Shown here: piece by piece, positions 36,470 through 49,026 of the stretch
Position numbering within the stretch: position 1 is the first letter of the stretch
Layout: every line of letters starts with the position of its first letter
Assembly: GCA_023548195.1 (NCBI GenBank)
Contig: JAJHZJ010000023.1
Location: forward strand, 293,636 to 357,635
Reading direction: 5' to 3'
From: Bettongia penicillata ogilbyi
Taxonomy: Eukaryota; Chordata; Mammalia; Diprotodontia; Potoroidae
Length of the DNA: 64,000 nt
The notes under the pieces: generated by a model
What the model saw: the letters and a program-made list of their open reading frames with translations, nothing else
Told to the model about the DNA's origin: nothing
Databases searched by the model: none
Program-made: the position numbers and the translations under genes

Positions 36470-36735
36470 GCCTTGTTCATACTACCCTTCTAGCCTCATC
36501 TCTTATTACTCCCTTCTACACATGCCATTTTCCATCTCAACAGAACTATTTTCTGCCACATCCCTCCAAATACAACCTGAGTTGCTTATTATTGCTCATT
36601 TACATTACTTATTACACTTACATGCTTGCTATTCCCCATTTCTGGAATAGCCCCTCATTTAATTTCCTACTTATCCCTTTAAACCCAAGGAGAGGCTTTA
36701 AGGTTATTTCTTCCATGAAGTTTCTCAGGGTCCTC
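36470..36735 (+). mobile_element. L2-like LINE 3' fragment
   Basis: 'cattcaagccttgttcata', 'tagcctcatctcttattac' and 'cttccatgaagtttctcagg' keep the L2 3' end order. A further L2-type tail lies at about 37020-37140. Confidence 0.6.
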
Positions 36736-36745
36736 TGTCTAGATT

Positions 36746-36906
36746 CTAGGTCCTTGGGTGCAGCCCACTGATTGAGTCCAAGTTTGACAGAACAAATCCT
36801 TTTCTTAAGGGGATTTGTTCTGTGAGGCTTAGATTTAGTCAAAGGGTCACACTTGAGGACCTAGAGGGCCACATGTGACCTTGAGGCTGCAGGTTCCCCA
36901 CCCCTG
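36746..36906. mobile_element. Palindromic hAT-like non-autonomous element, left end missing
   Basis: The right half runs ACACTTGAGGACCTAGAGGG, CACATGTGACCTTGAGGC and GTTCCCCACCCCTG. The left half (CTAGGTCC...TCCAAGTTTGACAGAACAAATCC) is its inverted complement, starting part-way. Same family as 41419, 49027 and 54606. Confidence 0.8.
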
Positions 36907-37019
36907 ATCTAGGACAACTTTCCCCTTTAGACCTCACATAGTACTTCCTTTTGTAATGTTCGAATGCCCCTGTTATGTTAATACCATGTAATCTAATGAT
37001 CTACACTCATGTCATATTC

Positions 37020-37140
37020 TGTAACTAGACCTGAAGTTCCTTGAGGGCAGAGCCCATATTTTATCTGAATTTTGTATCTCACCCAGCACTGAGCAGTCTT
37101 TCTCCCACAGACACAACAAATATTTATGAAATAAATGAAA
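37020..37140 (+). mobile_element. L2-like tail
   Basis: 'gttccttgagggcagagcc', 'cagcactgagcag' and 'aacaaatatttatgaaataa' are the usual L2 terminal order. Confidence 0.65.
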
Positions 37141-37657
37141 CTTGTATCTAACACTTTCTTTGTTTGGCCTTTCCTTTCTTCCTTTGCTCTGCAGTACTGT
37201 GCTGTTGGATGTGTGCTAACACCTCACTTTGGGTCATTTGTCCAGCAAGCTTGACCCTCCAGAGCCAATGGCATGATCGGAAGGAAAGGGGAAAAGGGAA
37301 AAGGCCCCTCTCTGAGCCATCCAGCAGAAAGGCACTAAATAGACTCCAGTCACTACTGCCCTCATGGCACCAAATCCAAAGGAGCAAACTGGAGGACTTA
37401 CGGGATGCTACAAATGAAAGCAGGCAGGCTGGAGAACGGGAGAACCCATGAAAAGCAGATGCTTCACAAACCACAGCAGGCTGGGGCTATTCCATTTGCA
37501 AATAAACAGCCCTGTATACCTCAATAAGCCCTGAGGGCATAGTTGCGTCTCATCTTAAGACAATAACCACTGCTGATAATGGGGACTATAAGCCAGCAGG
37601 AAAATAGTAAGTACATGGTTGGCAGTAGCAGAAAGTGTGTTGAATCTAGAGTCAGGT

Positions 37658-37905
37658 TTATTGGTGTTCAGTCATTTTTCAGTAATATCTGACTCTGTGC
37701 AACCCTACTTGGGGTCTTTTTGGCAGAGATACTGGAGTGGTTTGCCATTTCCTTCACCAGTTCATTTTACAAATGAGGAAACTCAGGCAAATGGGGTGAA
37801 GTGACTTGTCCAAGGTCACATAGTGTCTGAAGCAGGATTTGAACTCTGGAAAATGAGTTTTCCTGACTCCAGGCCTGGAGCTCTAACCATGGCAGCGCCA
37901 CCTAG
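37658..37905 (-). mobile_element. tRNA-derived marsupial-type SINE
   Basis: Full minus-strand copy. 'gttcagtcatttttcagt', 'gatactggagtggtttgcca', 'gaggaaactcaggcaaatgg', then the rc of the tRNA-like head ('ggagctctaaccatggcagc', 'gccacctag'). Confidence 0.88.
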
Positions 37906-38126
37906 AGTCAGAGACCTAGGTTCAAATGCCCACTATGCTACTCACTACTGGAGTGTTCTTGGGCAGGTGCTTCATAGGATCCTTAATGTAGAACTGGTTC
38001 CTCGCCAAGCCCAACCCACCCCCAACCTGGAATTTTACAGATGAGATCCAGAGACTTGTTCAAGGTCACACTTCACCTCTTTTAGGCTTCAGTTGCCTCA
38101 TCTGTAAGATGTTGGAGTGGAGGGAC

Positions 38127-38358
38127 ATCAAGTATTTATATACTGCCTACCATGTGCCAAGCATTATACTAAATGCTTTATAAATATAATCTCATTTGAG
38201 CCTCACAACAACCCTGAGAGTATTAGCCCCATTTTACAGTTCAGGAAACTGAGGCAGACAGGTTGTGACTTGCCCAGGGTCACACAACTAGTGCCTGAGA
38301 GTTCACAAATTTGAATTCAGGTCCTCCTGACTTTAAACCCAAAGTCCTATCTAACTCC
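38127..38358 (-). mobile_element. MIR-like SINE
   Basis: 'ctaccatgtgccaagcatta', 'cctcacaacaaccctgagag', 'ggaaactgaggcagacaggt', 'cagggtcacacaactagtgc'. Confidence 0.88.
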
Positions 38359-38562
38359 CTCTTAGAGCGGCCAATATCCACATAGTAGTTTACATTTACA
38401 AAATGCCAACGCATGAAATCCATTTTGGAAAGATTTCCAAACAAAATGTTTAACAATTTTTTAAAAGTTTTAACGTGTTAAGCTTCAGTTGTCTGGAAAT
38501 TTTACTTCTGTGAAACTCTTTGCTCCCTGGTGATGCTGGAAGGAAATATGTTCATGCATTCA

Positions 38563-38810
38563 TGGTTGTTGTCCAGTCATGTCCAACTCTTTGTGACCCT
38601 GTAGACCGTAGCACACCAATAATGTACATGTGGTTTTCCTGGCAAAATACTGAAGTGGTTTGACATTTTCTTCTCCAGTAGATTAAGGCAAACAAATTAA
38701 GTGACTTGCCAAGGGTCACACAACTAAGAAGTGTCTGAGGCCACATTTGAACTCATCTTCCTAACTCCAGGCCCAGTACTTTTTCTATCCACTGAGTCAC
38801 CTAGTTGCCT
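38563..38810 (-). mobile_element. tRNA-derived marsupial-type SINE
   Basis: Same family as 37658, with an extra ATGTACATGTGG-containing segment near 38620. Ends with the rc of the head, 'ctatccactgagtcacctag'. Confidence 0.85.
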
Positions 38811-40164
38811 TCCATGCACTGGTCCCTATTCCAGACCTGTAGAAAGCAGGCAGTTTTCTTCAGTTTTTACCCATTAGACCAAGCTTCCCAAAGTGGGCAA
38901 TATCTCCCTCTGGGGGGGGGGAAGTGCTGGAATGATCCAAGGAGGTGGTAGTAGCTTCAGGTGCAATTGGGGGGCATTGAATTAAAATAAGGGGGAAACA
39001 GAAGCACAAGGAAAGACAAAAAATTTTGAAAAATCATTTATACATGTTTCATCTGTTGCATAACAGAGTTAGAGTTTTAATGATTACATTTTTTTCCAAA
39101 CAAACACACAAAATGCAAGCTATAACCCATCAATGATCAAGTCAGCTGACAGGTCTTAACAAGCAAGTGTTGACAGGCTAGGATGTTGTGCATTGTAGGG
39201 AAGTCCAGAATACATGGGCAGGAATATGTGCATGTAATGACTTGTTTACAATATGATACAGTTACATGATGCAATATTGTATCATCAAATTTCAATGCAA
39301 GAAAAAGCACAAATTTACAATAAATTATTAAATTTAAGATGCAGCATTTTAAAATAATATTATATTTTTTGAAATAATATGTATTTTTTAAAAGGTTAAA
39401 GAAAGTAGATTTCCAGGGTGATGCTGAATATTTTTTTTGAAAAAGGGATGGTAGGTCAAATAAGTTTGGGAACCTCAATTAAGTTCATTGAGGGTAAACG
39501 CCATGTTTTGGCCCTTTATTGTATCCCTAGCACATAGCACAGTGCTTGGTGTTTAATAAATGTTAATTAACTAAAAAACTTGATAGTCAAGCTCAGTGCA
39601 GATGGACACTTCATTGATATCATCTCATCACAGGACATAAAGAGGTAGTAATTGCTACATTTTGTTTCCCTAGAAACTTTCCAATGGCTCCAGGAAATGT
39701 GTATGAATTCCATTCTATTGGTGTTGAGGAAGCTGTAGCCCTTCTATTTTGAGACCAAACTAGAAAGAGGAAGGCTCCCCAACCTCACACTTCTCTATAC
39801 AGAGAAGTTATCAAAGGCTACAATAGAAACATGCCACAGCTATGAAAGAATGGCTTTCCCATACTGAGACATCATTGCTTAACAGGCCTTAGGCTGCTAC
39901 TTTAGGAGGGAATGAGTTTGTCTGCATTGGTGATCAAGAGCAGACACATACCATCCCTGGAAAAAGTTAGCACAGCCACATTGAACCAGAGATTTCCCTC
40001 CATTGCTAACTGGCCTGCAAGGGAATCCAGGCTTTTCTCAGCAGCCTGGAGTCAGCCAGCTGGCCAATTAAACTGAAGACATTTTTATTAAGTGCTTATG
40101 TACAAGGCACTGTATGGCAAATGAATGAATCTTGTATATAACACATTCTTATTCCTACTTCTGA
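38811..40164. other. Intergenic stretch
   Basis: Nothing recognised except an L2-type tail at about 39480-39580 ('cacatagcacagtgcttggt', 'gtttaataaatgttaat'). 39290-39440 is very A/T-rich. Confidence 0.5.
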
Positions 40165-40545
40165 ACCTCTGCTCATGGCATTCGGTGCCTGACTGCTGCC
40201 TTCCCAAACTACTGCTTTCTTTCTCTCCTTTGAAATCATGCTGTCTCATGGAACTGCTTTCTGTTTATGTTTCATCTCATCTTCACTCTATAGTCCAACC
40301 ACACTGGACTTCTTAAAGTTCTTCACATATGACATTCCATGTACCACCTTCATACCTTTGCATAGGCTGTGTCCCATGTCTGGAACACAACTCTTTCCTC
40401 TTAGAATCTTTAACTTTCCTCAAAGCTCAACTCAAGCTCCACTTGGTACATATGGCCTTTCCCGATTTCTCTAGCTTCCTGTCCCTCCCCGAAATTACTT
40501 TGTCTTTACCTTGGATATGATTAACTGTTTCTCCCCAACAGAACA
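40165..40545 (+). mobile_element. L2-like LINE 3' fragment
   Basis: 'gtccaaccacactggacttc', 'catacctttgcataggctgt', 'cccatgtctggaacacaact' and 'caaagctcaactcaagctcc' follow the L2 3' end closely. Confidence 0.8.
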
Positions 40546-41418
40546 CAAGTGCCACCAATAAACCAACAAATTGTATGAAGCTCCTTCTATGGTCCAGGAA
40601 CTGGGCTAAGTTAGACACTCAGATGTAATAAAGAAAAGCAAAAACAGCTACTTTGTACACCCAATGACCAGTGCAATGCCTAGCCCATGGGCCCACGCTC
40701 ATCCTGCAAGCTCCTCAACATGGTCATTGTCTTATACTACTTTGGAGCTCTCCAGACCAAGAGACCTGACTGGGCCTCCATCAATTGCTTAGTAATAAAG
40801 AACTGCCATCTTCAAGGTGGCTTTCCCATGTTGCCCTAACTTCAAAACCCCCATCAGAGACACAGATGGACTGAGCTTTAATCATCCTCTTGATCTAGGG
40901 GAGGGAAGCCTCACCAAAGCTCAGATGCTACAGGCATACTCTGAATTACTCAGGATCACATCATGCCTCTGCACGCCCATTTCAAAGCTGGGCAAAGTGA
41001 GGCTCACAAAGAGGTTAGAGAATGGCAGCTCTTGCCAGGTCTCACCAACCAATTTGTTAGCATGCTAGCTAGTTCTCCAATGAGATCTATGTAGCTGCTT
41101 TCTCTGAACTTCTGCGCATTGGCCACCTGCTCGGGTGCCTTCTGGCACGTGGCAGATCAGGTGGGAGTTGGAGGTACTGGGGCAGATGGCTGCAGAAGAA
41201 ACACTGAAACCCTAGCCCAGTGTTGGAAGGGACCTTGAAGATCACACAATCCAATACCTCATAGTTTTGTTTTAATTTTAATTCTCAATCTGTCATTTTT
41301 TACATCACCTTCATTTGATGAATATATCCTTCCCCTGTCCCTACCTAGCAAGACATCCCTTGTAAGTCAGATCACAAGCATTTACTAAGTGCATGTTATG
41401 CTTTGGGTACTGTGGAGA
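40546..41418. other. Intergenic stretch
   Basis: No repeat identified apart from a short minus-strand L1-type 3' module (about 41262-41345, 'ttgatgaatatatccttccc'). No exon-like segment. Confidence 0.45.
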
Positions 41419-41624
41419 AGGGGTGGGGAACTTGCCACCTTGAGGCCACATGTGGCTTTGAAGGCCCTCAGGTGTGGCCTTTTGACCCAGTCCAAATTTG
41501 ACAGAATAAATCCTTTTATTAAGGAGATTTGTTCTGTGAATGAAATTTGGATTCACTCAAAGGGCTGCCATTGAGGACCTAGAGGGCCACTTGTGGTCCC
41601 TAGGCTGCTGATTTCCCACCCTTG
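41419..41624. mobile_element. Palindromic hAT-like non-autonomous element
   Basis: Terminal AGGGGTGGGGAACTTG and its inverse CCCACCCTTG. The arms (about 90 bases each, inverted) meet at TCCTTTTATTAAGGAGA near 41512. The TIR type suggests the hAT superfamily. The element is too short to code for a transposase. Confidence 0.85.
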
Positions 41625-42450
41625 GGTAAGCCCTGGGGAATACAAGAAAACTGGTCAGTCCCTGCCCTCAAGGAGCTCACCGTCTCATGAGGGAGACACC
41701 ATGCAAACAGCATGGTACAAACAAAATAAATCCAGAATAAATTCCAAATAATCTTAAAGGGAGATTGGAAAGGCTTCTTACAGAACTCAAGATTTTAGCT
41801 GAAATTTGAAGGAGGTGGAGTTGGAGAGGGAGAGAAATCCAGACACCAGGAGAGACAGTGAAAATGTCAGGAGCAGGGAGGTGGAGTATCTTGTTCATGA
41901 AACAGCTAATGAGGCCAACTGGATTGCAGAGTAAGTAGAGAGCCATAAGGTCTAGGACTGGAAAAGAAGAAAGTAGTCAGGTTACAAAGGTTGTTAAACA
42001 CCATTGGGAGACTGGGAGAATCGGGGGGGGGGGGGGGCAATAATCAGTAGTAATAGAGAAGTTAGTAAGTGAAAGGGTTAGGGTAAGACGGTTCTCAAAT
42101 ACCTAGTTTGCAATGTCCAATGGACAGTTGGAGATGCAATAATGGAGGTCGGGACAGAAGTTAGAGATGAACAAATCGATCTGAGAATCACCAGCAAAGA
42201 GGTGATCATTGAATCCAAGGGCATTGATGAGATCACCAAGTGAAAAAGGAGAGAGAGAGAGGGGGAAGAGAAAGTGGCCCAATCCAGAGCCCTGTTACAG
42301 GCACGACCTGGAATAAGATCCAGCAAAGACTGAGAAGAGACTCTCCAATGGGACCTAGACAAGAAAGATTATCCAGGAGAAGATGTTCATCAACAACGTC
42401 AGAGGCCACAGAAGGGTTGAGAAGAACGAAAATGTAGACAAGGCCATGAT
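41625..42450 (+). mobile_element. Long ancient dispersed repeat of unknown class
   Basis: 'ctgccctcaaggagctcacc', 'gattttagctgaaatttga' and 'aggccaactggattgcagag' recur in the same order at 52440-52790. It continues with 'gagatgcaataatggaggtc' and 'atcaccagcaaagaggtgat'. I recognise the type as an old mammalian interspersed repeat but cannot name the family. A run of 15 Gs sits at 42023-42037. Confidence 0.6.
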
Positions 42451-42489
42451 GTTTTAAAGAGTGGAGGGAAAGCAGTTCAGTAAAACTAA

Positions 42490-42580
42490 TCTACACATTA
42501 TTCAAGTCTAACAGTGTATGCCATGTTCTGCACTCATAATTCCCCACTTCTGCAAAGAAGGGAGGGAGATTTCAGAATGA
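42490..42580 (-). mobile_element. L1-type 3' module
   Basis: 'caagtctaacagtgtatgcc' and 'cacttctgcaaagaagggag' match the segments at 45985 and 56000-56040. Confidence 0.6.
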
Positions 42581-42984
42581 AAGCTGGTTGGTTTTCCAAG
42601 GAACTAGCTCCAGTAGCTGTCACTACACAGTTAAGTAGAGACTTCTTTCCTCATTACAAGACCTCAAAAAAAGGCAAAAAGAAGGATAGGGTCTTCCTCC
42701 CTATAAGAAGGAAGAGTTTTGCTCTCTGGCTTTTACTTGGGGGGAGGGGGAATCAACTAGCCAGAAGGAATCAAGGATTGTCTATATAAACACTCCAGCA
42801 CCTGAATTCCTTTTACTCTGCCATGGCATCCCATGTCCCCTCTTCCTGAAGCTTTTCTTCTGCATCTTTCATTTTCTATTATTAGAGATGGATCTCTGGA
42901 AGAGGGTAAAGAGGAAGGATATAGTGGGAAATGTAGTTATGTAAAAAGAATGTCAATAAAATGTAGATTGTGAAAATTGAAGTT

Positions 42985-43146
42985 CTTCCAAGGTGTTTGG
43001 GACATGGACATTCTAAGAAATTATTTTGCTTAACTCTATGTATTGCTGAAAATAAGTTTGTTTTTCCTTTTTTTCTTTTAAATAGGGGAGAAGGGAGAGA
43101 AAATAACTGCTTGTTAATTAAAAATTAGAAAAAAATAAAGTGCTAT
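42985..43146 (+). mobile_element. L1-type 3' tail leading into a purine array
   Basis: 'gggacatggacattctaaga', 'gcttaactctatgtattgct' and a G-rich 'ataggggagaagggagag' match the marsupial L1 terminal region. Its A-rich end runs directly into the GAA/GGA array. Confidence 0.65.
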
Positions 43147-43517
43147 AAAAAAGGAGGAGAAGGGGAGGAGGAGGAGGAAGAGAAGAAGAAGGGGAAGAAG
43201 AAAGAAAGAAAGAAAGGAGAAGAAGGAGGAGGGAAGGGGAAGAAGAAGAAAAAGGAGAAGAATAAAGAAGAAGAAGGAGAAGGAGGAGGAGAAGGAGAAG
43301 AAGAAAAAGGAGGAGGAGGAGAAGAAAAAGGAGGATGAGAAGAAGAAAAAGAAGAAGGAGAAGAAAGAGGAGGAAGAGGAGGAGAAGAAGAAGAATAAAA
43401 AGAAAGAAAGAAAGAAAGAGAGAAGGAGGAGGAGAAGGGGAAGGGGAAGAAGAAGAAAAAGAATAAGAAGGGGAGAAGAAAGAAGAAGGAGGAGGAGGAG
43501 AAAAAGAAGAAGAAGAA

Positions 43518-43598
<81 letters not shown>

Positions 43599-43710
43599 AA
43601 AGAGAGAAGGAGGAGAAGGGGAAGAAGGAAAAGAAGGAGAAGAAGGAGGAGAAGAAGAAAGAAGGAGATGAAGAAAGAAGGAGGAGGAGGAGGAGAAGAA
43701 GAGAGGGAGA
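43147..43710. repeat. 564-nt homopurine tract (GAA, GGA and GAAA units)
   Basis: Only A and G on the plus strand except five single Ts (one in each of AATAAAG, GGATGAG, AATAAAA, AATAAG and AGATG). A clean (GAAA)n block occupies about 43521-43600. The opposite strand shows long spurious phenylalanine/serine/leucine frames; they are not genes. The tract grew at the A-rich end of an L1 tail. Confidence 0.97.
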
Positions 43711-43863
43711 TACCCTGCAGACAGTAGGACCCTGCAGTTGTGAGGTGCTTCATAAACACCTGTGGCTTGATGAATTGACTGTGCATTTCCCCATCTCTTC
43801 TTGTAGGACAAGTTTATTTATTAAAAGTTAGGCAGCATCTTGTTTTTGGTCTTTCCATTTACG

Positions 43864-44077
43864 TTGCTGCTATTCAGTTGTGTTCAAACATTTGTGACCC
43901 TATTTGGAGTTTTCTTGCTAAAGTGGTTTGCCATTTCCTTCTCCAGTCCATCCATTTTGTCAGGCAAACATAGGTTAAGTAACTTGGCCAGGGTCACACA
44001 GCTAGGAAGTGTCTGTGGCTGAATTTGAGTCTTCCTCACTCCAGCCCTGCTGCTCTATCCAGTGAGCCACCAGCTGG
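43864..44077 (-). mobile_element. tRNA-derived marsupial-type SINE
   Basis: Same family as 37658. 'agtggtttgccatttccttc', 'gccagggtcacacagctagg', 'ctgctctatccagtgagcca'. Confidence 0.85.
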
Positions 44078-44149
44078 TTGTAGTCATTGCACAGGAGAGA
44101 CAGTGCGGTGTAAGTTTCCTAGAAAGTAGGAACCTGGAAGGTAACATAA

Positions 44150-44325
44150 TACATAGGAACCTGGAGTCAGGAAGACCTGAGTTTAAATTCTACCTCAGTC
44201 ACATACTGGCTGTGTGACTTTGGTTAAGTCACTTAACCGGTTTGCCCCAGTTTTCTTATAATGAAGAGATTGGGCTAGATGACCTCTGGGGTCCCTTTCA
44301 CCTCTAGATCTATGTTTCTATGAAC
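44150..44325 (+). mobile_element. tRNA-derived marsupial-type SINE
   Basis: 'cctggagtcaggaagacctg', 'ggctgtgtgactttggttaa', then the tail 'gggctagatgacctctgg' with 'agatctatgtttctatga'. Confidence 0.85.
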
Positions 44326-45835
44326 TCTCTGTGCCTCGATTTTACCAATTAGAAAAAGGGGCTAATAGTTCTGGTCCTAACTTACCTACCTTACAGGGCT
44401 TTTATAAGGGAAACATTCTGTCCATCCTAAAACTTATTATTAACTATTTTCCAGGGAATAATAAATAAATAAGCTATTTTAAGGCAGGGAAAGAAGCAAA
44501 GAGAGAGGTAAAGAGAGGGGACAGAGTTTGCGGTTGGCAGATGGAGTGTGGTGGGGAGAGAAGACTTTTTAAAATTCTGGCCTCAGACCACAGGGCTCAC
44601 AAAGAAAAGGAAAACCGGCACAAATAAGTCCCACAATATCCAGTCACTCCGTCGTCACTACTGCAAGAGGGGCTGTCTTGTAAAGAACTAATTACTGGAC
44701 AACACAAGGAATGTACAAACATTGCAAAGCTCACTGAATTGAATTGTTCCCTGCCAAAGCCGGGAGTGATCCCCTGAAAACATATTCACCGAGCATGTGT
44801 TATGCACCCAAGCGATGTGCTATACGTTGGCTTGGACTCCACACAGTTCAAATCTGACCTTCCCAGGGCAAGCTCTATATAATAGGGTTCCGGACTATCG
44901 GAACTGAAAGATAGCATCTACTTCAACCTCTTCTTTTTTCAGAGTAGGAAACTGGGGCAGAGCAAGACCACCCAGGGAGCAAGGGGACTCTCTGCCCATT
45001 GGTGGGCACACAGCAGGGCTGGACGAATGCCGGAGTTCATTTACTGAGCCTACCACGGATCTCCTGTTGTGCCCCGTCAGGTAGTCTCCTAGTCTGCTCA
45101 AATGTCTCCAAGCAAGCAGATGGAGCCCTGGATCTGGAGTTAAGTCTGGAGTTAGGAAGATTCGCTTTGGATTAACTTCCTTGTATACTACTTGTATCCC
45201 CCAGTAAAATATAAACTCCTTGAAGACGGAGCTGTTTTGTTTTATTCTTTACCTCCTTGGCACCTAAAGTGTCTCTCATGTCCTGGGTGTTTGTTGAGTT
45301 GATTCCAGCTCTGCTACTTTGTGGGTGTGTCAGCTTGGATAAATCACTGCCTCAATCTGAGTCTCGGGGTCCTCATGTGAGAAATGAGGGGGATTGGGCT
45401 AAATGACCCATAAGATGCCTGAAGGCTCAGGATCTTAGAGTTTAATGAGTTGGGGATGATCGGTTCTATCTTCAGCACCAAGTGCCCGCTAAAATACACA
45501 GGGAAAGACAGTCACTAGGTGGTGCAGTTGTCCAAAGGAAAAAAAAAAGGAAGGCGTCCAAAGCCTGCTCATTGCCAATCTCTGGGTTGTTTCTTACGCT
45601 GATGTGGTTTTGGTCATCAACACTTGATACCCCAGTGTGTGACGGAAATTCTCCTATGGAGCCTAGTACCTCTGAAAGAGGGCTCAAGTGTCCTGCAGTG
45701 GGATTAGTCCCAAAGGTCTCCCCTTTGTCATATTATCAGAAAACGGGAAGGAGGGTAATGTAGGAGGGGGCACCTCAGCCCCTGAAAGAGGCCCCTTAGG
45801 AAGTACAGGTTGTTTTTTAATTAAGCTGTACTAAT
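44326..45835. other. Intergenic stretch
   Basis: 44330-45110 is mostly unique. An L2-type tail (about 45190-45310) and a partial plus-strand SINE (about 45310-45445, 'gagtctcggggtcctcatgt', 'gattgggctaaatgaccc') follow. 45450-45830 is unassigned. Confidence 0.5.
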
Positions 45836-46270
45836 GTCTTTTTAAAGGGTATTTTTATATCATCTTCATTTCTGAATATATCCCTCTCCCCCAACCAGAT
45901 AGCCATACTTTTTGGGGGGGAAACTAAAAGAGAAGGGAAAAAAATTTAAAAACCCAACCCATACTCACCTACCTCAGTCTACCAAGTCTGATTATCCCAT
46001 GTCCTCAGCGTCCCAAGAAGGGTAGTGCATTTGTTCAACTCTAATCTTTATAATCAGCGCTCTGTGTCTCTTTTCTCTGCTTCCATTTACATTGGCATCA
46101 TGTATATTGCTTTCCTGGCTTTGCTTACTTCTCTCTCCATCAGTTTATATCAGTCTTCCGTGCTTCTCCTTGTTCATCAATCATCATTTCATAAAGAGTA
46201 TAATATCACTTATCTTAATTTGGTTAGATATTCCCCAATCAAAGAACACCTTTTGTTTTAACATCAAGAT
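45836..46270 (-). mobile_element. L1-type 3' region
   Basis: Same module order as 55835-56840: 'atatcatcttcatttctgaa', 'ccaagtctgattatcc', 'ctgcttccatttacattggc', 'tttcctggctttgcttactt', 'agatattccccaatcaaaga'. Minus strand by comparison with the plus L1 at 22600. Confidence 0.75.
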
Positions 46271-49026
46271 CATTTCTGGATGTAACTCCTTCCTGTCAAT
46301 TGAACAAAGAAACAGCTAAGCAAATCACAGCTGCCTGACAATGTATGCAATGTTCTGCCCTTCGAATTCCCACCCTACCCCCCTCCATTGAGAGGATGGA
46401 AGTGTCTTTCATTATCTGTTCCCCGGGAACACTATTGGTGTTTCATTTATTCAGAGTAAGGCTTCCATAGCGTGGCTTTGAGGAAAGCACTTTGGAAATT
46501 TTAAAAGAAATTGGAACGATTTCAAAGTCATCATTTGCTGAGATGAAGAGATACACATGTGATTCCATGTTAGGAGTCCTCAGAATCAGGCCAGTGCAGT
46601 AGGAGGGCCTGAGTTGGTCTCAGCTGGTTCTGGCCGGTCAGTCAGAGTCAGGCTTGAGCAGACCTGTAAGGAAGAGGAGGAGACAAAGACTGAAATAATC
46701 CTGGGGTGTTTGGGTGCAAACCAGAATGGCATTCATTGTTAAGAGGCCTGGGTTCCCCACAGGTAGGTGTTCACTGTGCTGTAAAACTAAACAGGAACTG
46801 TAGAGACTGAGGTTTTCTTTTGAAAGGCCAGGTAAGTCAAAAATACAATTAGGATCAGGCCTTAGGTGCCTTGTTCAGAGAATGGAGGTGACTAGGGTGA
46901 GGAGGCTCATTAGGAAGGAAGGAACCAATTGATTCAGTCCTTGCCACCACCACCAAACACATCCATCCTTTCCCCAACCCCCCCACCACCACCCCACCCC
47001 CCACATCTTCTGCACAGCATTATCGACTCACTTTCTGGAGAATCAGGATTCACAGCAAAACATAGAACCAATGAATAACTGGGCCTGAGTCCCAGAAATA
47101 GGCTGCTTTTTCTAAGGGGTGATGGGAATATCCTCCCCCACTTCCCGTTACCATGGTTTCCATTCACATAGCAGTCTCCTGTTAGCAGTTCCATGCAACG
47201 GTTCCATGCAGGGAGCCGATATAGGATCCCCACACCGGCTTGGTGTGCAGCTAGTGGCGGCCAAAAAAGAGAGAAAGACTGGAAAACCCAGCCCCAGAAA
47301 TCGAGGCAGCCAGTGAGTAAATGTCAGGTATTTGGACATTTTAGAAAAATGTCCTTTGAGCTCAGAGATCAAAGAACCTTGAAGAGACACTGGACTCAGT
47401 GGGGGAAAACCAGAGAAATATTGAACCCACCAAATGATTTTACAGAATGAAAAGCTAGCCGTGGGCATGATGCATGGATTGCCGGAATTGTAAATCTGAT
47501 CTTACTACAAAGAGAATAGAAGTACTTTAGTAGAGGTGCCACACCATGGAACATCTGGGCAGTTCCAAACCCATGTCACTTCCTAAGGGCATGAACTAAA
47601 AATGGAATACATCCCAGTTAACCCCTGCCAGGTAATTCTGACTTCTGGAACCTTCCCCTTGCCCTTCCCCCAAAGGGCAGCCATCTAAGAGCCAAGCCAG
47701 GTGAAAGTTGTTTTTCATGGCCAGTCAGTAGCATTTGTCCATCCAGCTGTTGCCTTGAAAAACCCTGGCAGGTGTGTGACCTCCATGATGTGAGTTTCAA
47801 GATCTGAAAAACTCCTGAGGTTGAGTCACGAGGTCTGATTCCAGCTTTTCTGTTCCCTTTTTATTAAAACTAATTTCCTTCTCCACCTACCCTCCCACCA
47901 TTTCCCTGAAAGGAAAAAAAACACCTCCTTTCTTTTAATCCAAGGTTGCCCTAATTAAGAAGAGCACAATAGAAGATTGAAAATCTGAAAATCTAAAATT
48001 TTCAAGCATCCAGAATCATCAGCATGCCTGGAGGATTTACTTGTGTATCCCTTTCCTGCCAATACTTCCTATATTTTCTCATCTCTTTTGCCATTCAAAA
48101 AGGGGGATGGGGAGGGTCGATATTGCAACCTTCTATGTGGTAATACATGTGTGCCCATGCCAGGCTCATTTCTTCCTGGGCACCTTGGCTCAAACTGTTC
48201 ACCATCTGAATGACCTCCCCTTCATCTAGCCCAATCCTACTGATGCCTCCAAAGCCAGTCTGTTTTCCCTGTGCAAAAGCATGGAGTCAGGAAGGAGCAT
48301 AGGATATAGTTGGATTTCATTTTGTTTGGGATGAGGAGTGGAGGGCAGAGAGACATGGAAGTTGGTGGAGAGTTCAGCCAGCCTAGAGCATCATGGAACC
48401 ACAAGAAAGTTCACTTCAACACCTGGAAATAGCCCCAGCCTCCCTGCAGAGGATGATAATCAAAGAAGATAACATTTAAAACACTTTGCAAACCTTAGCA
48501 GGCTATATACATGTCAATTCTTTTTAAGCATCTGATTTTTTCAAGGCACTGTGCAGATAGAGGTATGAAAGGATGTCATCTGTGGCAGGCCCAGGATTGA
48601 CTCCTATAATCCTTCTGAACCTTCCAAAGCCTTGAATGCAAGAATACTTGAGTGTGAGAGCACAGAAAATCTTGATGATTCATTAATTCTTCCTAGTTCT
48701 TTTGCTCTCTAGATGCGATGAGTTGTCTTCCTATCATAGATACTTAGAAATTTAAGTGTTGTGCCCAGCACACAGTAAGCACTTAATAAATCCTTGTTGA
48801 TTGACTAAGGATCTGACTGTTGGCTATATGATGGGCTTCTCTCATGCGAGGGAGTATTGATTGATAGATTGCGTGGTCTCTTGCTGGCAGAGTTTTGGTT
48901 TCTCATCTGTAAAATGGACTTCAATAAGAAGAGAAGGCCACTTCATATGAGTACTGGGAGGAATCAGTAAAACTTTAAAAAAAAAAAAAAACCCTCCTTG
49001 AAGCTATGAAGAATGGAAAGTTAGGT
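46271..49026. other. Intergenic stretch, repeat-poor
   Basis: The longest stretch after the gene with few recognisable repeats. Only an L2-type tail (about 48760-48810) and a weak SINE body (about 48885-48930) are seen. The frames around 46934-47468 have no domain I recognise and no convincing splice context. Confidence 0.5.

Noticed and set aside
42023..42037. Run of 15 Gs as a functional element
   Set aside because: A homopolymer inside an old repeat; likely a mutation or assembly-sensitive site, not a signal.
43118..43811. Two overlapping 222-residue open frames on the minus strand
   Set aside because: They are translations of the purine tract (phenylalanine, serine, leucine and proline only); no start context, domains or splice sites.
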